Part shown: one piece after another, positions 1 through 8,012 of the stretch
How the letters are laid out: each line of letters starts with the position of its first letter
Numbering within the stretch: the stretch's first letter is position 1
Assembly (NCBI GenBank): GCA_016287975.1
Contig: JAEEXV010000013.1
Location: 1-15,502, forward strand
From: Lentisphaeria bacterium
GTDB taxonomy: Bacteria; Verrucomicrobiota; Lentisphaeria; Oligosphaerales; Oligosphaeraceae
Direction: 5' to 3'
DNA length: 15,502 nt
Made by a program: the position numbers and the translations under genes
The notes under the pieces: model-generated
The model's input: only the letters and a program-made list of their open reading frames with translations
Told to the model about the DNA's origin: nothing
Databases searched by the model: none

Positions 1-40
1 GGGGGGGGAAAAGGGGGGGGGGGTGGGGGGGGGGGGCGGG
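1..40. other. G-rich homopolymer tract at window edge
   Basis: The first 40 bases are almost all G, broken only by a short A-run, one T and one C. Nothing else in the window resembles it. It sits exactly at the window edge, which suggests a contig end where two-colour Illumina chemistry reads 'no signal' as G, or a collapsed homopolymer. A genuine G-tract cannot be excluded. I see no coding or regulatory content in it. Confidence 0.6.
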
Positions 41-99
41 ATTGCGGATTGAAAAGACGGGGCTATATTATTACAAAATTCCAAAATCGTAATACTGCC

Positions 100-894
100 A
101 TGATGAAACAGCGATTCACCCTGATAGAGCTCCTTGTCGTCATCGCGATCATCGCGATTCTGGCGGCGATGCTGCTGCCTGCGCTGGGTCAGGCCCGCGA
201 GAAGGCGCGCAGTGCCTCGTGCGTGTCGAACCTGCGGCAGATATCGCTGGCGAACGCGATGTACGCCGATGCGAACGACGACTTTTCCGTCCCGTACACG
301 ACGGCGACGGGGTCAGGGCGGGTGAAGCTGGGCGACTACTGGTTCGGCGTCCGCAAGAGCGACGGGTACGACATCACGACCAGCCCGCTGCTGGGCGAGT
401 ACTACGGTCATGTGCCGCGGCTGCTGGTCTGCCCCTCCACCTTCGAGCGGGGGCCAGATCTCAAGGTCTGCGAGAACGGCGGTGGCTACGGCTACAACGG
501 CAAGTGGTTCGGGGGCTATGACGCGCCGTTCCTGCGCCGCACGGGGATGCGTGCGGTCGCGCGGACGATCGTCTTCGGCGACTGCGCCAGCAGCGGCAAG
601 TCGACCACCAGCAGCTACGATGTCGCCCGCTACACCCCCTATATGTATTGCAAGGTGTTGCCTGAGGGTGGCTCGACGGCGCAGTGGTCGAACAAGACCA
701 GCGGCACGGCGCACTTCCGCCATTCGAAGCGGAGCAACGTCGCGTGGGGGGACGGGCATGTCTCCTCCGAGCCAGTCGGCACGATCAACACCAGCCATGC
801 CTGCGCGGTCATCGGCCGCGTCGGCTTTGTCGGCCCCGCCACCATCGACTATTACAACCCCGTGCGCGCCGACGACAGCTGCCCCGACCTGTAG
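100..894 (+). CDS. Prepilin-type N-terminal cleavage/methylation domain protein (pseudopilin-like, secreted)
   Basis: The protein is about 264 residues and starts [14 protein letters not shown], a type IV pilin/type II secretion pseudopilin N-terminus: a short basic leader, Phe at mature position 1, Glu at mature +5, then a hydrophobic helix ending AAMLLPAL and the amphipathic stretch [19 protein letters not shown]. Near the C-terminus is [10 protein letters not shown], the H/G-DG motif of the large paralogous pilin-like family (DUF1559-like) expanded in Planctomycetes and Lentisphaerae. The middle has several Cys and many Gly/Tyr, as expected for an exported globular head. The residue before the cleavage site is Arg rather than the classical Gly. 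I chose the ATG at 100 over an upstream TTG at 49 because the latter would make an unusually long leader; the adjacent ATG at 103 is equally possible. No clear Shine-Dalgarno is visible. The cargo or function is unknown; such proteins are often surface or pseudopilus components. Confidence 0.88.
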   Translation: MMKQRFTLIELLVVIAIIAILAAMLLPALGQAREKARSASCVSNLRQISLANAMYADANDDFSVPYTTATGSGRVKLGDYWFGVRKSDGYDITTSPLLGEYYGHVPRLLVCPSTFERGPDLKVCENGGGYGYNGKWFGGYDAPFLRRTGMRAVARTIVFGDCASSGKSTTSSYDVARYTPYMYCKVLPEGGSTAQWSNKTSGTAHFRHSKRSNVAWGDGHVSSEPVGTINTSHACAVIGRVGFVGPATIDYYNPVRADDSCPDL

Positions 895-917
895 CGTCGC
901 CGGCGGTTCAGGCGACG
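895..917. terminator. GC-rich hairpin between convergent stops (possible bidirectional terminator)
   Basis: Perfect 7-base inverted arms CGTCGCC (895-901) and GGCGACG (911-917) enclose a 9-base loop. It lies across the 13-base gap between the convergent stop codons of the pilin-like gene and nikR and runs into the last nikR codons. No T-tract follows on either strand, so it would be an atypical terminator. It could also be a chance stem in GC-rich DNA. Confidence 0.3.
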
Positions 918-1324
918 GTGTCGCCAGTGGTGGCGATGGCGAGTTCGGCGTGGAGGACGCCGCGCTGTTTGCGGATGGCGTTGGCGAGGGCGGTGATGCC
1001 CGCGCCAGTGCCTTTGAGCATGATCATCTCGGCGCAGATCTGGTGGCTGAGATGGATATGGGTGGAGGCGAGGACCTGTTCGCCGCAGTGGTGCTGGAGG
1101 TCGACGAGGGTCTCGGTGAGTCCCCGCTGGTGGTGGTTGTAGACGATGGTGAGGGTGCCGAGCACCTGGGAGCCAGTGTCCCACTGTTCGTGCGCGATGC
1201 GGTCGCGGATGAGGTCGCGCACGAACTCGGAGCGGTTTTCATAGCCGCTGGCCTGGGTCAGGGCGTCGAGTTGCCCCAGCAGGGATTCTTCGAGGGAGAG
1301 GCTGATTCGGGCGAGGTCGGACAT
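908..1324 (-). CDS. nikR: NikR nickel-responsive transcriptional regulator
   Basis: The 138-residue protein is the usual NikR length. Residues 1-45 form a ribbon-helix-helix DNA-binding domain (beta strand ARISLSLEE, then the RSEFVRDLIRDRI helix), followed by an ACT-like tetramerisation and metal-binding domain. The four ligands of the high-affinity square-planar Ni site known from E. coli NikR (His76, His87, His89, Cys95) all align here, as His78, His89, His91 and Cys97 (THIHLSHQIC). It should therefore bind Ni(II) and repress nickel uptake or nickel-enzyme genes, though no Ni transporter or urease/hydrogenase gene is in this window. It is the second gene of a two-gene unit: the stop codon of the giant secreted protein upstream is separated from this ATG by one base, and a GGGAG ribosome site sits inside that gene's last codons, about 7 bases before the ATG. 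Translational coupling is likely. Confidence 0.93.
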   Translation of the reverse strand: MSDLARISLSLEESLLGQLDALTQASGYENRSEFVRDLIRDRIAHEQWDTGSQVLGTLTIVYNHHQRGLTETLVDLQHHCGEQVLASTHIHLSHQICAEMIMLKGTGAGITALANAIRKQRGVLHAELAIATTGDTVA

Positions 1325-1325
1325 G

Positions 1326-4300
1326 TCAGAACTCCCATTTGGCGCGTCGGAAGGGAATGTCGGAGAAGCGGCGCCAGGCGGGGGCGTCGCATTTGAGTTC
1401 GGGGATGGTCCAGGGGGCGGCGCCGCAGTTCCAGTAGGTGCGGCTGAAGAGGAAGTCCTCGGCCTCGTAGGCGAGGGGCTGGACGACGATGCCGCTCACG
1501 AGCCAGGTGCCGTCGATGGCGACGCGGATCTGCCCGTCGGTGATGCGGACGGGGAGGACGGCGGTGGTGGTTTCGCCGTCTCCGAGGTCGAAGGCGGCGG
1601 GCTTTCCGCCGTTGGCGGAGACGGTCCCCCGAATGGGGCCGCCCTTGCCGTTGAGGATGACGTTGACGAGGGCGATGCCGTTTTGGTGCGCGAGGCGGTA
1701 GGTGTTCGGGCCCTTGCCCGCGGCGCCGTGGGAATAGAGCGGGTCGACGCGGTCGTCGCCGACGCGCTTGACGGGGGCGGCGGCCTTTTCCCAGCCGTCG
1801 AGCGGGGCGGTGGCGAAATCGCGGTTGAACCCGACCTGGTATTTGTTGATGATGTATCCGTCGGCGAGCCGTCCAGTGGTGAACTGGAGGCGGGCGGAGG
1901 CCTGGCGGCCGTATTGGTAGTGCGCCATCTTCATGGGATGGAGGGTGTTGAAGTCGGTCTTTCCGCAGCGCAGGACGGCCTTGCCGAAGTATTTGACGCC
2001 GTAGCGGGAACTGTTCTCGGGGAGCAGGACGACGTAGAAATCTCCTTCGCGGATCAGGTGGGCCTTGTACTGGGAGGAGAGATCCTCGCTGTAGAGGCCG
2101 CCGACGCCCATGATGGAGAAGTCGATGCTGAAGTCGACGGGGCCGCCTGTGAACTGGATGTGGCGGATGTGGGTGGCGACGGGCGTGCCGTCGGGTTCGT
2201 CGCCAGTGATGCGGATGGTGCGGGGGGGGCGTCCAGAGCGGTGCATGCCGTGGTAGAAGTGGGCGGTGGCGCCCTTGAGCGTCGCGACGGGGATGCGCCA
2301 AGTCCAGATGTTGTTGCGGCCGTGGTAGTCGATGGGGCGCATGGCGGCGGCGAGGGTGAGTTCGGCGCGGGCGGGGTTGAGGCGGGTGGTCTCGCGGACG
2401 AACTGGAGGTCGCCTCCGAGGATGGTTCCCGAGGCGAGGAGGCCAGAGGCCTCGCCGTTCCTCCAGCCCCTGGTGACGGCGGGGGCGAGGGCCTCGCCGC
2501 GCAGGAAGTCCTTGAACTCGTGGGGGGCCTGGCGGAACTCCTCGCCTGCGATGACGGGCGTCCCGTCGAGGGAGACGCGGCCCTGCGCGTCGATGGCGAA
2601 GCCGTCCCTGGCGGGGGCGGGGGGCGCGTCGAGGAGTTCGCCGAGGAATTCACGCGGATGGTAGAAGGAGGCGGGGGCGGTGTTCGGGACGGAGGCGGCG
2701 ACCTCGATCTTCGGCGGGTCGGCGAGCGGCGGCTCCAGGATGGCCATCGCGGGGTCGGGCGTCGAGGCGATCTTCAGTTGCGCGAAGAATCCGATGGCCT
2801 TGCCTGGGATGGCGAAGACGGTGGAGTTCCCCTGGCGGATGCCCTTGACGGCGAGGTCGGGGCGCTCGGGGGATTCGAGGACGGCCTCGGCGGCGCAGGG
2901 GCGGTTCACAGTGATGGCGAGGTCGCCCTGGATTTGCGGGAAGTCGAGCGTCTCGGGGATGCCTTCTCCGAGGGCGTCGCCCGCCTTCGCGCGGGTGCCC
3001 GTGAAGTTGTAGATCTGCGCGTAGATGGTGCCCTTGCCCGGGCCGTCCTGGAGTTGGTTCGCGATGGCGACGACCTTCGCGGGCAGGCTGGCGGTGACGG
3101 GGGCGGCGGCGCTGGCGAGCGTGTGGGCGCGGTCGTAGAGGGCGTCGAGGAGCGCCGCGAGTTCTGGATGCGGCGTGTACTGGTAGCGCGACTTGGCGCG
3201 GATCTCAGGCTCGTTGAGGAAGGCGCCGTATTGGGCGGCGAGGTAGAGGAAGGCGCCTTTGCCGTGGCGCGTCGCGACCGCGAGCGGCAGGCTGTTGCCG
3301 TTCGGCGTGCAGTAGTGGACGAGCACGCGGGACTTGGCGGGGTTGACGACTTCGACCTCCTGGAGATGGGGGACGGGGAAGCGGGTGGCGGTGCCGTCGA
3401 GGTGCGAGATGGCGTCGGCCTTGCCGAGGCGGCGTCCTGTGTGGCGGAGGTTCATGGCGCGGGCGAGTCCGAAGTCCTGGCGTCGGTTGCCGTGGGCGTC
3501 GTGGAGGGAGGTGTTGCCAGTGACGATGGCGACCCCGCCGTCGGCGACGAACTGCTCGATGGCGCGGCACTGCTTGTCGGAGAGGGATGCCTGGCTGGCG
3601 AGGACGAGGACGCGGTATTTGCCGAGGCGGTTGGGATAGAAGAGGTCACCGTCGAGGATGGTGTCGAATTGTCGGCTGGAGCGGATGAAGGTCTCCATGA
3701 CGCCTCGGAAGTCGTTCCAGTAGAAGGAGCGGTCTGCGGTGGTGCGCCAGGTCTGGGCGGAGACGAGGAGGGCGGTGTCGGTGAAGGTGCGGGCGAATCG
3801 GTGTGGCATGACGGCGTTCCATCGGCTGTAGCGCCTGAAGTATTCGGCGTCCTCGGGGGCGTCGAGGGGGACGCGTCCGAACCAGATGGCGTGGCGTGCG
3901 CCCTGGCACATGGCCCATTCGACGTAGTGGGCCTCGCGCTTGACGGGTTCGCGGTTGAGGCTCCAGACGGGGATGTTGTAGAAGTCGGCGTAGCTGTTGC
4001 GGGACTTGAGGGTGCCGAGGAAGGAGATGCCGTTTTCGAGGGGGTTTCGGAGCATGCTTTCCCAGCCGACGAAGGGGCTGTAGAGGGCGGCTGCCTGGGT
4101 GAGGTCGATGGACTGGGAGTTGGGGTCGGCGTAGTCGGAGCAGTAGGTCATGATGATGGTGTCTGGCTTGACCTTCTGGAGGGCGTTGAGGATGGCGTTC
4201 TCGGCGAGGTTGGTCATGCGCATGCCCCAGGAGCGGAAGTCGCGCTGCGCGAAGGACGGGTTGTTGTGGTTGAGGGTGACGGGGGGCTTGCGGCCAGTCG

Positions 4301-6101
4301 CCTTGGCGTAGGCGCGGCGGCAGTGGACGCATCCGCAGTGGTTTCGGCTGGCGAGGTTGAGTTCGTCGATCATGAAGCCCGCGAACTGCGCCTTTCCCTG
4401 GAGCCTGGCGAGGTAGTCGAGGCAATAGGCCATGAAGTCGGGGTTGGAGGCGCAGGCCCAGTAGCTGCTTTCGCCGTCGCGGATGTCGCGCTGGAGCCAG
4501 TCGAGGTGGTGGAGCATGAACGGGTATCCGTGGTAGCAGAAGATGGTGGGGTCGTGGTGTTCGATGACGCTGATGCCGTATTTGGCGCAGGCCTCGCGGA
4601 CGATGCGGCCCGTTTCGGCGATGTGCGGGAATTCCTCGCGGTAGTTGAGGCGGAAGTGGCGTCCGTTGTAGAGGACGGCGGTGAATCCGAGGTCGTGGAG
4701 TTGTTTTGCGCGGGCCTCGGCGGCCTTCGGGTCGCCGAGGGCGATGCGGTCGGCGAGGTTGTCGCCGCAGAAACTGGCGAAGGCGGAGTTGAAGAGGGCG
4801 GGGTTGACGTTGCGGTAGTGGCGCGGGAGGGTGGAGCAGTATTCCTCGGCCTGTTCGGCGTCCTTGGCGCCGAGGGGGGCGGCCGTGGGGAGGGAAAGGC
4901 GGAACTGGAGGCCGTCATTGGGACTGACGGTGTTGGCGGTGACGAGGAACGCGGCGGGGGAGAAGCGGGGGGGGAGGGGCTGCGGTTCGGTGGTGAAGAG
5001 GCGCTTGCCGTCCTGGTGGACTTCGCCAGTCCAGGTGTTGTCCTTGCGGTCGAAGACGAGGCGGATGGTCATCTCTTGGCCAGGGGTGAAGTTGAACGGG
5101 ACGGTGCGGGTTTTTCCGTTGGCGTTGAAGATGAGGTTGCGGTTGTGGTGGTAGCGGGTGCTGCCGATGGAGAGGCCAGGCAGGGGGGCCTTCCCTGTGT
5201 CCTTCCCAAGGAAGAGGAAGGCGATGCGGCCAGAGACCTGGGGGTTCCCCTTGGGGGAGTAGTTGCTGATGGAGAGGCCGCACGAGACGGCGAGGCGGTC
5301 GTTTTCTTCGGCCAGTTTGCCGAGGGGCATGGTGATGTGGCTGGAGCCCTGCTTGTTCTGGTGGGGCTCGTAGCCGATGACGATCTGCCTGGCGGCGGGG
5401 CTGTAGCCGACGGGGAGGGCGCCGCCGTAGGTGTAGGGCGCGGGCAGGGCGAGGAGTTCCTCGGCAGTGTCCTCTGGCCTGGCGACTGCGGGCGGGGATA
5501 CGCGGATCTGGAGGCCGTCGTTGCGGCCGACGGTGTTGGCGGTGAGGTAGAAGGCGTCGGGCTGGAAGCCAGCGGGGAGGGGCTGCGGGGCGGTGGCGTA
5601 GAGTTCCTTGCCTCCGTCGAGGAGGGCGCCGCGCCAGGTTGCGGCGGTGCGGTCGAGTTCCAGGCGCACGCGGATCGGCCTGCCGAGCTGGAAGTCGAAC
5701 GGGGTGGTGGCGGGCTGGGGGCCGCCGAGGATGACGACGCCGCGGTTGCGGTGATAGCGCTGGCTGGTGAGGCCGATGCCGCAGGGGCGGGCCTTGCCCT
5801 GGCCTCGGAAGAGGAAATAGACGGAGCCAGAGACCTGCACATGGCCCTTGGGCGAGGTGGTTCCGATGACGACGTCGCATTCGACGACGACGCGGGGGGC
5901 GCTGGCCTGCTCCTTCAGGGGGAGCGCGACGCCGCTGGAGCAGCCCTTGTTCTGGTTGGGCTCGTAGCCGAAGACGATCTGCTTCGCGGCTTCGTCGTAC
6001 GCGACGGGGAGGGCGCCGCCGCCAGTCATGCCGTTGGGGAATGGTGCGGCGTGGAGCAGGGCAGCGAGGAGGATGGACAGGGTGAGGAGCGATTTCAGCA
6101 T
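1326..6101 (-). CDS. Giant secreted glycoside-hydrolase-like protein with duplicated N-terminal domain
   Basis: About 1591 residues from MLKSLLTLSILLAALLHA, a signal peptide (cleavage near residue 18). I chose this Met over an upstream in-frame one because it opens the signal peptide. Two tandem homologous domains (about 26-204 and 225-403) share GGALPV.Y...A..QIV.GYEP.QNK, SPKG..QVSG, PQPLP and TANTV..NDGLQ; they are probably jelly-roll/LamG-like. Residues about 436-806 look like a TIM-barrel hydrolase core: SFCGDNLADRI, FMIDELN (Asp579/Glu580, possible acid/base) and the Cys cluster HCGCVHC (589, 591, 594), reminiscent of Lentisphaerae and Planctomycetes proteins annotated as beta-galactosidase-like. 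Residues about 829-956 (YRVLVLAS, VADGGVAIVTGNT, GKGAFLYLAAQYG) resemble the glutamine-amidotransferase-like fold of beta-galactosidase trimerisation domains. A long C-terminal region (about 1140-1591) is unassigned. It probably degrades a complex extracellular or periplasmic glycan; the substrate is unknown. It is divergent from the DeoR gene and runs directly into nikR. Confidence 0.85.
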   Translation of the reverse strand: MLKSLLTLSILLAALLHAAPFPNGMTGGGALPVAYDEAAKQIVFGYEPNQNKGCSSGVALPLKEQASAPRVVVECDVVIGTTSPKGHVQVSGSVYFLFRGQGKARPCGIGLTSQRYHRNRGVVILGGPQPATTPFDFQLGRPIRVRLELDRTAATWRGALLDGGKELYATAPQPLPAGFQPDAFYLTANTVGRNDGLQIRVSPPAVARPEDTAEELLALPAPYTYGGALPVGYSPAARQIVIGYEPHQNKQGSSHITMPLGKLAEENDRLAVSCGLSISNYSPKGNPQVSGRIAFLFLGKDTGKAPLPGLSIGSTRYHHNRNLIFNANGKTRTVPFNFTPGQEMTIRLVFDRKDNTWTGEVHQDGKRLFTTEPQPLPPRFSPAAFLVTANTVSPNDGLQFRLSLPTAAPLGAKDAEQAEEYCSTLPRHYRNVNPALFNSAFASFCGDNLADRIALGDPKAAEARAKQLHDLGFTAVLYNGRHFRLNYREEFPHIAETGRIVREACAKYGISVIEHHDPTIFCYHGYPFMLHHLDWLQRDIRDGESSYWACASNPDFMAYCLDYLARLQGKAQFAGFMIDELNLASRNHCGCVHCRRAYAKATGRKPPVTLNHNNPSFAQRDFRSWGMRMTNLAENAILNALQKVKPDTIIMTYCSDYADPNSQSIDLTQAAALYSPFVGWESMLRNPLENGISFLGTLKSRNSYADFYNIPVWSLNREPVKREAHYVEWAMCQGARHAIWFGRVPLDAPEDAEYFRRYSRWNAVMPHRFARTFTDTALLVSAQTWRTTADRSFYWNDFRGVMETFIRSSRQFDTILDGDLFYPNRLGKYRVLVLASQASLSDKQCRAIEQFVADGGVAIVTGNTSLHDAHGNRRQDFGLARAMNLRHTGRRLGKADAISHLDGTATRFPVPHLQEVEVVNPAKSRVLVHYCTPNGNSLPLAVATRHGKGAFLYLAAQYGAFLNEPEIRAKSRYQYTPHPELAALLDALYDRAHTLASAAAPVTASLPAKVVAIANQLQDGPGKGTIYAQIYNFTGTRAKAGDALGEGIPETLDFPQIQGDLAITVNRPCAAEAVLESPERPDLAVKGIRQGNSTVFAIPGKAIGFFAQLKIASTPDPAMAILEPPLADPPKIEVAASVPNTAPASFYHPREFLGELLDAPPAPARDGFAIDAQGRVSLDGTPVIAGEEFRQAPHEFKDFLRGEALAPAVTRGWRNGEASGLLASGTILGGDLQFVRETTRLNPARAELTLAAAMRPIDYHGRNNIWTWRIPVATLKGATAHFYHGMHRSGRPPRTIRITGDEPDGTPVATHIRHIQFTGGPVDFSIDFSIMGVGGLYSEDLSSQYKAHLIREGDFYVVLLPENSSRYGVKYFGKAVLRCGKTDFNTLHPMKMAHYQYGRQASARLQFTTGRLADGYIINKYQVGFNRDFATAPLDGWEKAAAPVKRVGDDRVDPLYSHGAAGKGPNTYRLAHQNGIALVNVILNGKGGPIRGTVSANGGKPAAFDLGDGETTTAVLPVRITDGQIRVAIDGTWLVSGIVVQPLAYEAEDFLFSRTYWNCGAAPWTIPELKCDAPAWRRFSDIPFRRAKWEF
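4893..6026 (-). repeat. Intragenic tandem domain duplication
   Basis: This interval encodes two successive copies (about 6026-5490 and 5429-4893) of one roughly 179-residue domain within the giant secreted protein, joined by a linker of about 20 residues. The copies are clearly homologous but well diverged, so this is an old duplication maintained by selection, not a recent or assembly repeat. Confidence 0.8.
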
Positions 6102-6254
6102 GATGGGATAGGATATTGAGGGAACTGGAAAACTCGGCTTAATGTAATGCCGCGCGCGGAAGTCTGCCGAAGGCGTCGGACTATGCGCGCGCGGAATCCG
6201 CAAATGGCGTTATTGTATCGGGGAAAGCCCATCTCCGATGCCAGCATTCCTGCC
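6102..6254. promoter_or_regulatory. Divergent intergenic region with an 11-base direct repeat
   Basis: This 153-base region separates the divergent starts of the giant secreted protein (-) and the DeoR gene (+) and must hold both promoters. The element CGCGCGCGGAA occurs twice in direct orientation, at 6151-6161 and 6186-6196, spaced 35 bases start to start. It could be a regulator binding site or chance in GC-rich DNA. Neither gene has a strong Shine-Dalgarno sequence, and no convincing -35/-10 pair is visible. Confidence 0.3.
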
Positions 6255-6995
6255 ATGAAGAACCTTCGCTCGTATGCCATCCTGGATTATCTGAAGGAAC
6301 GGAAGTACTGTTCGCTGAAGGAGCTGATGCAGCGCTTCGGAGTCTCCTCCGCGACCATCCACCGCGATGTCGCGGAACTGGAGGCCCGCGATGCGCTGCG
6401 GCGGGTGCGCGGCGGCGTCGCCTATCCCGAGGTCGCGCCGGAGGCCTCGGCGCGGGCGGGCGGATACCAGGAGCGGCTGGGGCGCAACCAGGCGTGGAAG
6501 CAGGCCATCGCCGAAAAGGCGCTGGCGCGGGTCTGCGACGGCGACATCCTGTTCCTGGATTCCTCGACCACCGTCTCGTGCCTGGCCGAGGCGCTGACGC
6601 GGACGGCCTTCTCAAGCCTGACCATCATCACCAACTCCCTGCTGATCGCGCAGAACTTCCATCGCTTCCCCGCACACTATGTCCGAATCTCGCTGGGCGG
6701 AAGCTATGACGTCGGGCTCAACGCCTTCCTCGGGCAGGCGACGCTCAGGGAACTCGGCTACCTCACCATCTCCAAGGCCTTCGTCTCCGCCGTAGGCATG
6801 GACGGCGACGCGGTGATGACCAACCACGAGCATCTCGCGGGACTGCTCATGAAGGCGCTCTCCATGGCCCCGAGGAAGTATCTCCTCATCGACCACAGCA
6901 AGCTCAACCGCGGCGGCCTCTTCAAGTTCGCCGTGAGGCGGACATTCGACGAAGTGCTTTGCGACCAGACGGAAATGGCGGAGCGGGCAGAGTGA
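6255..6995 (+). CDS. DeoR-family transcriptional regulator of the adjacent sugar cluster
   Basis: From MKNLRSYAILDYL the protein is 246 residues, close to the usual 250 for DeoR regulators. An N-terminal winged helix-turn-helix (about 17-40) includes CSLKELMQRFGVSSATIHRDV, and residues 47-56 carry the wing (ALRRVRGGVA). The DeoR C-terminal sensor domain follows: DGDILFLDSSTTVSCLAEAL (95-114, the phosphosugar-binding DxxTT loop), IITNSLLIAQ (124-133), ISLGGSYD (145-152), and the tail KYLLIDHSKLNRGGLFKFA. Such regulators, for example IolR of Bacillus and AgaR/GlpR of E. coli, are typically repressors released by a phosphorylated sugar intermediate. It is followed after 111 bases by the co-oriented catabolic genes, so it probably controls them and possibly the divergent hydrolase. 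An in-frame ATG at 6204 would add 17 residues without homology, so I prefer 6255. No clear ribosome site is visible. Confidence 0.9.
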   Translation: MKNLRSYAILDYLKERKYCSLKELMQRFGVSSATIHRDVAELEARDALRRVRGGVAYPEVAPEASARAGGYQERLGRNQAWKQAIAEKALARVCDGDILFLDSSTTVSCLAEALTRTAFSSLTIITNSLLIAQNFHRFPAHYVRISLGGSYDVGLNAFLGQATLRELGYLTISKAFVSAVGMDGDAVMTNHEHLAGLLMKALSMAPRKYLLIDHSKLNRGGLFKFAVRRTFDEVLCDQTEMAERAE

Positions 6996-6996
6996 A

Positions 6997-7023
6997 TTTG
7001 AGAAGATTTCATCTTTTCTCAAA
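6997..7023. promoter_or_regulatory. Inverted repeat, candidate DeoR operator or hairpin
   Basis: Perfect 8-base arms TTTGAGAA (6997-7004) and TTCTCAAA (7016-7023) flank an 11-base AT-rich centre. It begins one base after the stop codon of the DeoR gene and lies about 30 bases upstream of the candidate -35 of the kinase gene. It stands out as AT-rich in a very GC-rich region. It may be an operator for the adjacent DeoR protein, or a weak terminator/attenuator stem, although no T-run follows on the + strand. Confidence 0.4.
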
Positions 7024-7052
7024 AATACACATAATATTCTCATTGCATCATG

Positions 7053-7081
7053 TGGACTTGCGTGGTCGGGGCGGGTATATT
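7053..7081 (+). promoter_or_regulatory. Candidate sigma70-type promoter for the catabolic cluster
   Basis: A -35-like TGGACT (7053-7058, 4 of 6 matches to TTGACA) and a -10-like TATATT (7076-7081, 5 of 6 to TATAAT) are separated by exactly 17 bases. This lies 26 bases before the kinase ATG and just ahead of a strong AGGAGG ribosome site (7093-7098). The leader would be short. This is a consensus match by eye only. Confidence 0.42.
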
Positions 7082-7106
7082 AGAGGCATGACAGGAGGCG
7101 AATGAA

Positions 7107-8012
7107 ATGGGTGCGGATTTTGTGAGTCTGGGCTTTTGCAGCCAGGATGTGATCGCGGTGCTGCCTGAGATTCCGCTGGACAGCAAAGTGGAGGCGCTGT
7201 CGCGGGATGTGCAGGGCGGGGGGCCTGCGGCGAATGCGGCGGTTCAGGCGTCGCGGCTGGGGGTGCGGTCGGCGTTTGCGGGGGTGGCGGGCGCGGATGG
7301 CGTCGGGCGCTGGCTGCGGGACGACTTTGTGCGGGAGGGGGTGGATGTGTCGGGCATGAAGCTGCGCGAGGGGGCCTCGACGAATGTCGCCTACTGCTGG
7401 ATCGAAGCGCCGACGGGGAAGCGGAGCGTCGCGTGGTGCCCAGGGACGGCGTCGTCGCTGTCGTCGGCGGAGGTGGACATGGCGATGGTGCGCGGGGCGC
7501 GGGTGCTGCATCTGGACGGGCATCAGCCAGAGGCGGCGCTGGCGGCGGCGAAGGCCGCGCGTGAGGCGGGGGTGCCAGTCAGCCTGGACGCGGGGTCGCT
7601 GCGCGCGGGCATGGCGGAACTGCTGCCATACGTGACGATTCTGATCGCCTCGGAGGCGTTCGCGCGGGCCTACACGGGCGAGGGGGACCTCGCACGGGCG
7701 CTGCCGAAACTGGCGCAGGTCGGGGCGGAAGTCACGGGCATCACGATGGGGGAGGCGGGCTCGATGGCGTGGCAGGACGGGCAGGCGCTGCATTGCCCCG
7801 CGTTCCGCATTCGCGCGGTGGACACGACTGGGGCGGGGGATGTCTACCACGCGGGCTTCGCGGTGCGCTGGCTGGAGACGAAGGATCTGCTGGAGAGCAT
7901 GCGCTTCGCCTCCGCCGTCTCGGCCCTCAAATGCCTGAAACTGGGCGGGCGCGCAGGAATGCCGACCCGCGCCGCCGTCGAGGAGGCGGTGGAAAGAGGA
8001 AGGGGGGGATGA
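7107..8012 (+). CDS. PfkB/ribokinase-family carbohydrate kinase
   Basis: The 301-residue protein has the PfkB family signatures: GGGPAANAAV (37-46) near the N-terminus, and the ATP/anion-hole motif DTTGAGD (239-245) with catalytic base Asp245. The C-terminal stretch (about 264-286, ESMRFASAVSALKCLKLGGRAGMP) is close in style to E. coli YihV, the sulfofructose kinase, and to many uncharacterised relatives. The rest of the YihV substrate pocket does not obviously match: the Arg I recall as sulfonate-binding in YihV aligns with Gly137. I therefore do not call it a sulfofructose kinase. In context it could phosphorylate 5-dehydro-2-deoxygluconate (IolC role), tagatose-6-phosphate or a related ketose, feeding the class II aldolase downstream. 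A strong AGGAGG lies 8 bases before the ATG. A heptamer repeat array begins four bases after its stop codon. Confidence 0.88.
   Translation: MGADFVSLGFCSQDVIAVLPEIPLDSKVEALSRDVQGGGPAANAAVQASRLGVRSAFAGVAGADGVGRWLRDDFVREGVDVSGMKLREGASTNVAYCWIEAPTGKRSVAWCPGTASSLSSAEVDMAMVRGARVLHLDGHQPEAALAAAKAAREAGVPVSLDAGSLRAGMAELLPYVTILIASEAFARAYTGEGDLARALPKLAQVGAEVTGITMGEAGSMAWQDGQALHCPAFRIRAVDTTGAGDVYHAGFAVRWLETKDLLESMRFASAVSALKCLKLGGRAGMPTRAAVEEAVERGRGG

Noticed and set aside
1323..6119. A 1598-codon open frame on the + strand, fully antisense to the giant secreted protein
   Set aside because: Its translation is a low-complexity Gly/Ala/Val/Glu/Asp mixture without domains, as expected for the complement of GC-rich codons. 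The minus-strand frame has a signal peptide, duplicated domains and recognisable motifs.
7107..8012. PfkB kinase as a sulfofructose kinase (YihV), implying sulfoglycolysis
   Set aside because: Its C-terminal third resembles YihV, but this stretch is shared by many PfkB kinases, the Arg I recall as binding the sulfonate aligns with Gly, and no sulfoquinovosidase or YihT/YihU partner is seen.
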